Source: Actinomycetes bacterium
GTDB taxonomy: Bacteria; Actinomycetota; Actinomycetes; Propionibacteriales; Nocardioidaceae
DNA: 54,607 nt
Reading direction: 5' to 3'
Assembly (NCBI GenBank): GCA_023396115.1
Contig: JAEWXC010000042.1
Location: forward strand, 1-54,607
Translations under genes and position numbers: made by a program
The notes under the pieces: model-generated
Seen by the model: the letters and a program-made list of their open reading frames with translations, nothing else
Told to the model about the DNA's origin: nothing
Databases searched by the model: none
Part shown: in pieces, positions 38,954 through 47,686 of the stretch
Layout of the letters: the number at the start of each line of letters is the position of its first letter
How positions within the stretch are numbered: the first letter of the stretch is position 1

Positions 38954-40786
38954 TCAGTCCTCCAGCGCCTGGGCGACGCGGCGGTGCGCCTCCCAGATCT
39001 CCTCGGGCATGTTCGGGAACTGCTCGAGGTGCTCGGCGCGGTAGCCCATCTCCTGCTGCCAGCGACGGGTGTCGATGTCCAGCACGGTGTCCAGGTCGGC
39101 GGCGTCGATCTCGAGGCCCTCGAGGTTCAGCTCCTCCTTGGTCGGCAGGATGCCGACGGGGGTCTGGCGGCCGGTGACCTCACCGTTCTTGAGCTGGATC
39201 AGCCACAGCAGCGGGCGCAGGTTGTCGCGGTAACCGGGCCACAGGAAGCGACCGTCCTCGCCACGCTGGAACCAGTTGACGTGCGCGAAGATCGGCTTGT
39301 CGGAGGCAGCGTTGATGATGTCGAGGTAGTGGCGCGCGTAGTCGCCCTCGCCGTAGGCCATGAACGGGCGGTTCGACATCGGGTCGTAGCGGAGCACGCC
39401 CTCCTTGCCCTCGGCGGCGAAGGTGGCCTCGGCGCCCAGGGTCAGGCCGTCGTAGACGCCCTCGGCCACGTCGGTGATCGCACGGATCAGCGGCTCGCGG
39501 TCACGGGTACGACCACCGAAGATGATCGCGTCGACCTCGACACCGGCCGCCTCGTCGAAGTCCGCGGCGATGTTCGGGACCTGGGTGAGGGTGGTGGTGA
39601 AGCGGCTGTTGGGGTGCGCCCACGGCTCGTTGGCCTGCTCCGGGTTGCGCTCGGAGATGAGCTGACCCTTCCAGTCCTCCCAGCCGGTGACGTCGGCCGG
39701 CGGCTCCTCGGTGCGGCCCTCCCACCAGACCTCCTGGGTGGTGGGGTTGTAGGCCACGTTGGTGAAAATCACCTGGGTGCCCTCGGCCAGCGAGCCGAGC
39801 GCGGTGGGGTTGGTGACCTCGTTGGTGTCCTTGGCGACACCGAACACACCGTTCTCGGGGTTCATCGCCATCAGCTTGCCGGTGGTCTCGTCGACCCACA
39901 GCCAGGCGATGTCGTCGCCGTAGAAGAAGACCTCGTAGCGGTCGCCCAGGGCGTCCGGCGGGAGCATCATCGCGAGGTTGGTCTTGCCCGAGGCGGACGG
40001 GAAACCACCGGTGACGTGGTACGTCTTGCCGGTCTCCTTGTCCTTGATGCCGATGAGCATGTACTGCTCGGCCAGGAACTTCTTGGAGTCCCAGCCGTCG
40101 TAGGCACCCTGGCGCAGGCCGTGGGCGATCTTGCCGAGCAGGGCGTTGCCGCCGTAGCTGGAGCCGTAGTGCAGGATCGTGCGCTCGTCGGCGACGGTCA
40201 CGAACCAGCGCTGGTCCTCGTCGGTGCCCTGGCCCAAGTTGGGCAGGTCGCCGGTGACGTGGACGGCGCGCACGAACTGGTTGTCGTCGGCCAGGTCGTT
40301 GACGTACTCGACGCCGACGCGGGCCATGCGGATCATGTGCAGCACGACCGGACGGTTGTCGGTCAGCTCCACGCCCACGCCCCACGGAGCCAGCGCGTTG
40401 CCCGCCGGAGCCATCAGGTAGGGGATCACGTACATGGTCTTGCCGGCGGAGGCGCCCTTCATCCGGTCCAGCAGGACCGGCTTCATCTCCGAGGACGGCT
40501 TCCAGTTGTTGTAGACGCCCTGGTCCTTGGCGTCGTTGGTGGCCACCACGGTGCGCTCCTCGGAGCGGGCGGTGTCCTTGTGGTAGCTGCGCGAGTAGTA
40601 GCGCCCCTCACCGGCGGGCAGCAGCTCGCCGGCCTCGAGGGCCTCGGCCACCAGGCGAGCGTCGTCGGAGGCACTGACGACCTCGACGTTCTCGGCGCCG
40701 GTGTGCGCGGCCCAGTGCTTGACGTACTCACGCACAGCCGGGTTCTTCAGACCTGCCGCATCGAGCACGGCATCCACGTCGACCAT
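38954..40786 (-). CDS. pckG: Phosphoenolpyruvate carboxykinase (GTP)
   Basis: 610 aa, oxaloacetate + GTP to PEP + CO2 + GDP, first step of gluconeogenesis. GTP-type landmarks: TMYVIPYLMAPAGNALAPWG, HYGSSYGGNALLGKIAHGLR, FYGDDIAWLWVDE, MNPENGVFGVAKDTNEVTNP, HVNWFQRGEDGRFLWPG. The P-loop is FPSASGKTN (262-270). Well-known GTP-PEPCKs have FPSACGKTN with a hyper-reactive cysteine; here it is Ser266 (TCG). Together with FGGRTRDREPL in place of FGGRR-type, this suggests a divergent subgroup. ATG 40786 is within the usual start region. Confidence 0.95.
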   Translation of the reverse strand: MVDVDAVLDAAGLKNPAVREYVKHWAAHTGAENVEVVSASDDARLVAEALEAGELLPAGEGRYYSRSYHKDTARSEERTVVATNDAKDQGVYNNWKPSSEMKPVLLDRMKGASAGKTMYVIPYLMAPAGNALAPWGVGVELTDNRPVVLHMIRMARVGVEYVNDLADDNQFVRAVHVTGDLPNLGQGTDEDQRWFVTVADERTILHYGSSYGGNALLGKIAHGLRQGAYDGWDSKKFLAEQYMLIGIKDKETGKTYHVTGGFPSASGKTNLAMMLPPDALGDRYEVFFYGDDIAWLWVDETTGKLMAMNPENGVFGVAKDTNEVTNPTALGSLAEGTQVIFTNVAYNPTTQEVWWEGRTEEPPADVTGWEDWKGQLISERNPEQANEPWAHPNSRFTTTLTQVPNIAADFDEAAGVEVDAIIFGGRTRDREPLIRAITDVAEGVYDGLTLGAEATFAAEGKEGVLRYDPMSNRPFMAYGEGDYARHYLDIINAASDKPIFAHVNWFQRGEDGRFLWPGYRDNLRPLLWLIQLKNGEVTGRQTPVGILPTKEELNLEGLEIDAADLDTVLDIDTRRWQQEMGYRAEHLEQFPNMPEEIWEAHRRVAQALED

Positions 40787-40970
40787 CTCTGCTCCAGTCC
40801 TCGCTCCCCCGGGCGGACCCCGGGTGACAGCACATGTTTGAGCGGCACGTTACCGCGCTGTTACGCACGCTCCGAATGGTGGGGGACCCGTGAGACGCAC
40901 CGCGGGGGCGCTGGCCCGGTGCGACGTGCCCGGAGGGCGTGTCGAGGGTCACCCCTAGGGTGGCCCCGAC
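40787..40970. promoter_or_regulatory. Divergent pckG/recC promoter region
   Basis: Rightward: TAGGGT at 40956-40961, 9 nt before the recC ATG (leaderless or nearly so). Leftward: no clear -10 box; an unusual feature is the direct repeat GTTAC-CGCGCT-GTTAC (40849-40864), which might bind a regulator of pckG. No gene seen. Confidence 0.35.
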
Positions 40971-43900
40971 ATGACTCTCCACCTGCACCACGCGACCCGT
41001 ACCGACCTCCTGGCCGACGGCCTGGCGGAGCTGCTCGGCGCCCCGCTGGCCGACCCGTTCGCCACCGAGGTCGTGGTGCTGCCCGCGCGGGGCGTGGAGC
41101 GGTGGTTGACCCAGCGCCTGGCGCACCGGTTGGGCACCGGGGAACGGGGCGGCGACGGCATCTGCGCGGGCGTCCGGTTCACCTCGCCGCACTCGCTGGT
41201 CTCGATGCTGCTGGCCCGGGACGCCGAGGACCCGTGGTCGCCGGACCGGCTGGTGTGGCCGCTGCTGGAGGTGATCGACGCCTCACTGGACGACACCCGG
41301 TTCAGCACGCTCGCCGCCCACCTCGGGCACGGGTCGGACTCCCCCGGTTCGCGGCGGCAGCGCCGGTTCGGGGTGGCCCGTCGGCTGGCGGGCCTGTTCG
41401 CCTCCTACGCGGTGCAGCGCCCTGCCCTGCTCACGGGGTGGCGGGCCGGTGAGGAGACCGACGGTGCCGGCGGCCCGCTGGACGACGACCTGGCCTGGCA
41501 GGCCGAGCTGTGGCGCCGGCTGGTGGAGCTGATGGCCTCCGAGCACGGCCTCACCCCGCCCGACGAACGGCACGCGAGCACCCTGGCGGCGCTGCGCGCG
41601 GGGACCCTCACCGGACTCGACCTGCCCGGTCGCCTCTCGCTGTTCGGGCACACCCGGTTGCCGGCCACGGAGGTCGAGCTGCTCGAGGCACTGGCCGCGG
41701 AGCGCGACGTGCACCTGTGGATGCAGCAGGCCTCCCCGGCCCTGTGGGGTGACCTCGCCGACACCGCCGACCGGGGTCCGGTGCGCCGACGCGACGACCT
41801 CTCCGCCCGGACCGTGCGGCACCCGCTGCTCGCCTCGCTGGGGCGCGACGCGCGGGAGCTGCGCCGCACCCTGGGCACCCGGGCGGTCGAGCAGGTGCTC
41901 ACCGCACCGGAGCGGCCGTCGACGCTGCTGGGCTGGCTCCAGCACGACCTGCAGCACAACCAGGCGCCCACCGGCGACCCGGCCCGGGTGCTGTCGCCGG
42001 AGGACCGGTCGGTGCAGGTGCACGCCGCCCACGGACCGGCGCGACAGGTCGACGTGCTGCGGGAGGTCCTGGTCGGCCTGCTCGAGGACGACCCGACCCT
42101 CGAGCCCCGCGACATCCTGGTGATGTGCCCCGACATCGAGGGGTACGCCCCGCTGGTCCAGGCGGGCTTCGGCCTCGCCGACGTGCACGGCCGGGTCGCC
42201 GGCCACCCCGCCCACGACCTCCGGGTCCGGCTGGCCGACCGGGCCCTGGGCGCCACGAACCCGCTGCTCGGCGCCGCCGCGACCCTGGTGGAGACTGCCC
42301 AGGGCCGGCTGCGGGCCACCGACGTGCTCGACCTGGCCGCGTCCGCGCCGGTCCGCGCCCGGTTCGGGTTCACCGACGACGACTTGGCCGTGGTGGACGG
42401 CTGGGTCCGTGAGGCGGGCGTGCGGTGGGGCCGGGACCTGGCCGACCGCGGACGGTTCGGGCTGACCACGGACGCGAACACGTGGTGGGTCGGCCTGCGC
42501 CGGGTGCTGCTCGGTGCCGCCGTCCAGGGCTCCCCGGACCACGCGCTGGCCGGGGTGCTGCCGCTGGACGACGTCGGCGACGGCGACCTGGACCTGCTCG
42601 GCCGGTTCACCGAGTTCGTCGACCGGCTGCTGCGGTTCACCGAGCGGGCCGAACGGGCCGACACGGCCGACGACTGGACCTCCGCGCTGACCGACGCGGT
42701 GCACCAGCTGACCGCCACCGCGGTCGAGGACACCTGGCAGCTGGCCCAGTTCGACCGGGAGATGGCGCGCACGGCGGCGGGGGCCGCCGGCACCCAGCTC
42801 ACCCGCGCCGACGTCCGTGCCCTGCTCGCGCACCGGCTGCGCGGGCGCCCCACCCGCTCGAACTTCCGGACCGGCACGCTGACGGTCTGCACGATGGTGC
42901 CGATGCGCTCGGTGCCGCACCGGGTGGTGGCGCTGGTCGGCCTCGACGACGGCACCTTCCCCCGGATCGCGGGCGTGGACGGCGACGACGTGCTGGCCCG
43001 CGCCCCGCTGACCGGGGAGCGCGACGTGCGTTCCGAGGACCGGCAGCTGCTGCTGGACGCGGTCTGCTCGGCCACCGAGACCCTGGTCGTCACCTACACC
43101 GGCCGCAGCGAGGAGACCGGCGACCCGCGTCCTCCGGCGGTGCCGCTGGGTGAACTCCTCGACGCCCTGGACCGGACCGCCGCGGCGCCGGTGCGCGACC
43201 AGGTGCTGGTCGAGCACCCGCTGCAGCCCTTCGACGAGCAGAACCTGGTCCCCGGGGCACTGACCGGGAGCGAGGCGTTCACCTTCGACACCTCCGCACT
43301 GGCCGGGGCCCGCTCGGCCCGGGATCCGCGGCCCCGCGAGCCGCTGCTGCTCACCAGTCCGCTGCCCGCCCCCGCACCCGAGCCGGGTCCGGTGACGGTG
43401 TCCCTGAGCGACCTGCACGCCTTCCACGCGCACCCGGTCCGGGCCTTCCTGCGGCACCGGTTGCGGGTCACGACGCCGCTGGACCCCGAGCAGGCCGACG
43501 ACGCCGTGCCGATCAGCCTGGAGGGCCTGGCGAAGTGGGGCGTGGGGGAACGGCTGGTGCAGGACGTGCTGGCCGGGGTGGCGCCGCCCGAGGCGATGCA
43601 GGCCGAGCTGATGCGGGGCCACCTGCCGCCGGGCGAGCTCGGCTGGGCGGTGATCGACGAGGTGAAGTCCGCCGTCGTGCCGCTGGCGAGCACCGCGACC
43701 ACGCTGCGCGCCGGGACGCCGCGGACCCTGGACGTGGACATCGACCTGGGTGACGTGCGGGTCGTCGGCACCGTCGCCGACATCTTCGGCAACAACGTCG
43801 TCCGGGTCGGCTACTCCAGCCTGGGCGCGAAGCAGCGGCTGGCCGGCTGGATCGACGCGCTGGCCCTGGCGGCCGGGTACCCGGACGAGAACTGGACCGT

Positions 43901-44327
43901 GCACTCCCTGGGCCGGTACCGGCACAGCGCCCAGGCCGCGATCATCTCGCCGCTGCCCGAGTACGAGGCCCGGGACTGGCTCCGCGACCTGGTGGCGGTC
44001 CGGGCGCGCGGACTGACCGAGCCCCTGCCGCTGCCGGTACGCACCGGGCTGGCCTGGGCCGAGGGGTACCGGCGCGGTTCCGACGCCGACGCCGACACCG
44101 CCGCGGTCCGCGAGTGGGTCACCCCCCGCTTCGGCGGCAACGGGTTCCCCCGCGAGGACGCCGACGCCTGGCACGTACGGGCGTTCGGGCCCGCTGCGCC
44201 GTTCGACGTGCTGGCCACACCGCTGGCCGCCGGCGAGGAGGGCCACGGTCACCGGTTGGGGCACTACGCCCAGCGGGTGTGGGGACCACTGCTGAACGGC
44301 AACGAGCAGGTCCGGGGGATCTACTGA
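40971..44327 (+). CDS. recC: Exodeoxyribonuclease V subunit gamma (RecC)
   Basis: 1118 aa, about RecC length. N-terminus PFATEVVVLPARGVERWLTQRLAHRLG is the family's inactivated helicase start, lacking an intact Walker A. Further RecC features: LSLFGHTRLPATEVELLEALAAERDVHLWM, DILVMCPDIEGYAPLVQAGF, MRSVPHRVVALVGLDDGTFPR, DRQLLLDAVCSATETLVVTYTGR. Scaffold subunit of RecBCD in double-strand break repair, which recognises Chi-like sequences. The stop and the ATG of recB overlap by one base (TGATG, 44325-44329). Confidence 0.95.
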   Translation: MTLHLHHATRTDLLADGLAELLGAPLADPFATEVVVLPARGVERWLTQRLAHRLGTGERGGDGICAGVRFTSPHSLVSMLLARDAEDPWSPDRLVWPLLEVIDASLDDTRFSTLAAHLGHGSDSPGSRRQRRFGVARRLAGLFASYAVQRPALLTGWRAGEETDGAGGPLDDDLAWQAELWRRLVELMASEHGLTPPDERHASTLAALRAGTLTGLDLPGRLSLFGHTRLPATEVELLEALAAERDVHLWMQQASPALWGDLADTADRGPVRRRDDLSARTVRHPLLASLGRDARELRRTLGTRAVEQVLTAPERPSTLLGWLQHDLQHNQAPTGDPARVLSPEDRSVQVHAAHGPARQVDVLREVLVGLLEDDPTLEPRDILVMCPDIEGYAPLVQAGFGLADVHGRVAGHPAHDLRVRLADRALGATNPLLGAAATLVETAQGRLRATDVLDLAASAPVRARFGFTDDDLAVVDGWVREAGVRWGRDLADRGRFGLTTDANTWWVGLRRVLLGAAVQGSPDHALAGVLPLDDVGDGDLDLLGRFTEFVDRLLRFTERAERADTADDWTSALTDAVHQLTATAVEDTWQLAQFDREMARTAAGAAGTQLTRADVRALLAHRLRGRPTRSNFRTGTLTVCTMVPMRSVPHRVVALVGLDDGTFPRIAGVDGDDVLARAPLTGERDVRSEDRQLLLDAVCSATETLVVTYTGRSEETGDPRPPAVPLGELLDALDRTAAAPVRDQVLVEHPLQPFDEQNLVPGALTGSEAFTFDTSALAGARSARDPRPREPLLLTSPLPAPAPEPGPVTVSLSDLHAFHAHPVRAFLRHRLRVTTPLDPEQADDAVPISLEGLAKWGVGERLVQDVLAGVAPPEAMQAELMRGHLPPGELGWAVIDEVKSAVVPLASTATTLRAGTPRTLDVDIDLGDVRVVGTVADIFGNNVVRVGYSSLGAKQRLAGWIDALALAAGYPDENWTVHSLGRYRHSAQAAIISPLPEYEARDWLRDLVAVRARGLTEPLPLPVRTGLAWAEGYRRGSDADADTAAVREWVTPRFGGNGFPREDADAWHVRAFGPAAPFDVLATPLAAGEEGHGHRLGHYAQRVWGPLLNGNEQVRGIY

Positions 44328-47300
44328 TGGACACCTTCGACATCACCGGGCCGCTGCCCACCGGCACCACGCTGCTGGAGGCCAGCGCCGGCACCGGCAA
44401 GACCTGGACCATCGCCGCCTTGGTCACCCGCTACGTGGCCGAAGGCATGGCGACCCTGGACGAGCTGCTGGTGGTCACCTTCACCCGGGCCGCCAGCCAG
44501 GAGCTCCGCGACCGGGTGCGGGGTCAGCTCGACGAGGCCGTCGCCCTGCTCGCCGACCCGGGCCTGGCCGACCCCGACAACCCGCTGCACACCCACCTGC
44601 TCGACACCGACGAGAGCACCCGCGCGACGCGCCGCGACCGGCTGACCGACGCGTTGACCTCGTTCGACGCGGCGACCATCGCCACCATCCACCAGTTCTG
44701 CCACCTGGTGCTGCGGGGGCTCGGGGTGGCCGGTGACACCGATGCCGAGGCCACGCTGGTCGAGGACCTGGACCAGCTGACCGACGAGGTCGTCGACGAC
44801 CTGTACCTGGCCCGGTTCGGCGGCGAGCGGACCCCGCGGCTCTCCCACGCCACCGCCCGCACCATCGCCCGCGCCGTGGTGGAGGACCCCGACGCCCGGA
44901 TCGAGCCGACCGAGGCCTGCGACACCGACCCCGGCTCCGCCACCGCCGAGCGGGTGGGGTTCGCCACCGAGGTGCTGGCCGAGCTGGACCGGCGCAAGCG
45001 GCAGCAGGGGGTGCTCAGCTACCACGACCTGCTCAGCCAGCTCGCCGACGCGCTGCGCTCGCCCGACGCCCCGGCCCGGGACCGGATGCGGCAGCGCTGG
45101 AAGGTGGCGCTGATCGACGAGTTCCAGGACACCGACCCGGTCCAGTGGCAGGTCTTCGAGCGGGCCTTCGCCGGCACCTCGACGCTGGTGCTGATCGGGG
45201 ACCCCAAGCAGGCGATCTACGCGTTCCGTGGCGGCGACGTCACCACCTACCTGCAGGCCGCCGCGAGCTCCACCACCCGGCAGACCCTGGGCGTGAACCA
45301 CCGGGCCGACAGCGACCTGGTGGACCGGTTGCAGGTCATGCTCGGCGGTGCTGCGCTGGGCTCCGAGGACATCGTGGTGCACGACGTCCGCGCCCGACAC
45401 CAGGGTTCCCGCCTGACGGGCGCCGGCGACCCGGTCCGGCTGCGGGTGGCCCGCCGCGAGGAGCTGGGCCGGGCACCGCAGGCCAAGGTGCCGATGGACG
45501 TGTGGCGCCAGCACGTCACCACCGACCTGGCCCATGACATCAAGCGGCTGCTCACCAGCGGAGCCACGTTCGACGACGGCGACGGCCCCCGTCCGGTGGC
45601 CCCCGGGGACGTGGCGGTCCTGGCGGCACGTCGACGGGACCTGGCCGCTGCCCAGGTCGCGCTGGCCGAGGTCGGGGTGCCGTCGGTGCTCGGTGCCGGC
45701 GGGTCGGTGTTCGACACCCCCGCGGCGACCGAGTGGCTGACCCTGCTCGAGGCCCTGGAGCGGCCGCACCAGGCCGACCGGGTCCGGGCTGCGGCGCTGA
45801 CCTCCTTCTTCGGGGTACCGGTGGAGGCGCTGGACGCCGACACCACCGCGGACGGGGCCGACCTGACCGACGAGCTCTCCGAGCGCGTGCGCGACCTGGC
45901 CGGGGTGCTGGCCGGCCGGGGTGTCGCAGCGGTCCTGGAGTGCGCGGTGCTGGACGGCCTCACCGAGCGGGTGCTGGCGGTGACCGACGGCGAGCGCACG
46001 CTCACCGACCTGCGGCACCTGGGTGAGCTGCTGCACCGGGCCGCGGTCCGGGAACGCTGGGGCGTCGTCGGGCTGCTGGGCTGGCTGCGCGAACAGGTGC
46101 ACGAGGGCTCCCAGGTGGTGGGCAGCGAACGGACCCGGCGCCTGGACTCCGACGCCGCCGCGGTGCAGCTGGTGACCGTGCACGGCAGCAAGGGGCTGGA
46201 GTACCCGGTGGTCTACCTGCCGACCCTGTGGGACCGCTACGTCGGGGACTCCGACGAGACGCTGCTGCACCACGACGACACCGGGCAGCGGTGCCGCGAC
46301 GTCGGCGGCCCCGGCTCCCCGTGGCGCCGGGCGGCTGCGCAGCGGTCCGGGCGGGAGGACGCCGGGGAGTCGCTGCGGCTGCTCTACGTGGCCCTGACCC
46401 GCGCCCAGAGCCAGGTCGTGCTCTGGTACGCCGGCGGCCACAACGCCCCCGACTCGCCGCTGCACCGGATGCTGTGGGGGCGCAAGCCCCGGCAGAGCGC
46501 CGTGCCGGACCGGCAGCCCCTGGTCAACGACGACCGGGTCGTCGAGATCGTCGGGCACTGGCGCGACGCCGGGGCACTGACCCCCGAGCTGGCCGTGCCG
46601 GTCCCGGTCGACCCCGACCCGCTGCCCGAGTCGCGGCCGGAACTGTCGGTGCGCCGGTTCACCCGCGAGGTGGATACCGAGTGGCGCCGCACCTCCTACT
46701 CGGCCCTCTCGGCGGCCGCGACCCCGACGGTGGCCGCGGAACCCGAGCAGCCGGCCGAGACCGGGGACGCGGAGCTGCTGGACCTGGCCGAGGACACCGC
46801 GCCCGAGCACCTGGACCTGATGGCGGTGGCCTCGCCGATGGCCGACCTGCCGGTCGGCGCCACGTTCGGCTCGCTGGTGCACGCCGTCCTGGAGCACGCC
46901 GACCCGGCGGCCGACGACTTCGCCGCCGAGGTGCGCCGGCACGTCCTCGAGCAGCTCGAGTGGTGGCCGGTCCCGCTGGACGTCGACGAGCTGACCGGCG
47001 CCCTGGTGCAGGTCTGCCGCTCCCCGATGGGTCGCCTGACCGGTGACCGCACCCTGTTGCAGGTCGGCCGCGCGGACCGGTTGGCCGAGCTCGACTTCGA
47101 GATCCCGCTGGCCGGTGGCGACGTGGCCGGCTACCCCGCCGACGAGGTGCGGCTCGGTGACCTGGCGCCCCTGCTGCGCCGGCACCTGGCCGCCGGTGAC
47201 CCGCTGCTCGCGTTCGCCGGCACCCTCGAGCACGACCCCGCCCTGGCCGACCAGGCCCTGCGGGGCTACCTCACCGGGTCGATCGACGTGGTGCTGCGGG

Positions 47301-47686
47301 TCGAGGTCGACGGCGCCACCCGCTACCTGACCGTCGACTACAAGACGAACTGGCTGGGCACCGGCCAGGCACCGCTGACCGCGCACGACTACCGGCCGGC
47401 CCGGTTGGACGAGGCGATGGGTCACTCCGACTACCCGCTCCAGGCGCTTCTGTACACGGTCGCCCTGCACCGCTACCTGCGCTGGCGGCTGCCCGACTAC
47501 GACCCGGCCCGTCACCTGGGTGGCGTGCTCTACCTGTACCTGCGCGGCATGTGCGGCCCGGAGACGCCCGTCGTGGACGGCTCCCCGTGCGGTGTCTTCG
47601 CCTGGCAGGCACCTCTCGGCCTGGTCACCGCGCTGTCCGACCTGCTCGACGGGGCCCGCCCCCACGACCCGGAGGTGAGCCGGTGA
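44327..47686 (+). CDS. recB: Exodeoxyribonuclease V subunit beta, helicase-nuclease (RecB)
   Basis: 1119 aa. SF1A helicase: Walker A EASAGTGKTW (18-27), LVVTFTRAASQELRDRVR, DEFQDTDPVQW (about 264-274), GDPKQAIYAFRGGDV, VTVHGSKGLEYPVVYLP, LYVALTRAQ. C-terminal PD-(D/E)XK nuclease: GSIDVVLRV and TVDYKTNWLG (about 1001-1010). The ATG overlapping the recC stop is clearly the start. GTGA overlap with recD (47683-47686). Confidence 0.96.
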   Translation: MDTFDITGPLPTGTTLLEASAGTGKTWTIAALVTRYVAEGMATLDELLVVTFTRAASQELRDRVRGQLDEAVALLADPGLADPDNPLHTHLLDTDESTRATRRDRLTDALTSFDAATIATIHQFCHLVLRGLGVAGDTDAEATLVEDLDQLTDEVVDDLYLARFGGERTPRLSHATARTIARAVVEDPDARIEPTEACDTDPGSATAERVGFATEVLAELDRRKRQQGVLSYHDLLSQLADALRSPDAPARDRMRQRWKVALIDEFQDTDPVQWQVFERAFAGTSTLVLIGDPKQAIYAFRGGDVTTYLQAAASSTTRQTLGVNHRADSDLVDRLQVMLGGAALGSEDIVVHDVRARHQGSRLTGAGDPVRLRVARREELGRAPQAKVPMDVWRQHVTTDLAHDIKRLLTSGATFDDGDGPRPVAPGDVAVLAARRRDLAAAQVALAEVGVPSVLGAGGSVFDTPAATEWLTLLEALERPHQADRVRAAALTSFFGVPVEALDADTTADGADLTDELSERVRDLAGVLAGRGVAAVLECAVLDGLTERVLAVTDGERTLTDLRHLGELLHRAAVRERWGVVGLLGWLREQVHEGSQVVGSERTRRLDSDAAAVQLVTVHGSKGLEYPVVYLPTLWDRYVGDSDETLLHHDDTGQRCRDVGGPGSPWRRAAAQRSGREDAGESLRLLYVALTRAQSQVVLWYAGGHNAPDSPLHRMLWGRKPRQSAVPDRQPLVNDDRVVEIVGHWRDAGALTPELAVPVPVDPDPLPESRPELSVRRFTREVDTEWRRTSYSALSAAATPTVAAEPEQPAETGDAELLDLAEDTAPEHLDLMAVASPMADLPVGATFGSLVHAVLEHADPAADDFAAEVRRHVLEQLEWWPVPLDVDELTGALVQVCRSPMGRLTGDRTLLQVGRADRLAELDFEIPLAGGDVAGYPADEVRLGDLAPLLRRHLAAGDPLLAFAGTLEHDPALADQALRGYLTGSIDVVLRVEVDGATRYLTVDYKTNWLGTGQAPLTAHDYRPARLDEAMGHSDYPLQALLYTVALHRYLRWRLPDYDPARHLGGVLYLYLRGMCGPETPVVDGSPCGVFAWQAPLGLVTALSDLLDGARPHDPEVSR

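Noticed and set aside
44114..44326. Upstream extension of RecB inside recC
   Set aside because: The family N-terminus begins at the ATG overlapping the recC stop; the extra residues are out-of-frame recC sequence.
44321..47665. 1114-codon open frame antisense to recB (and a similar 993-codon frame opposite recC)
   Set aside because: recB and recC carry complete family motifs on the plus strand; the antisense products are low-complexity and have no start signals.
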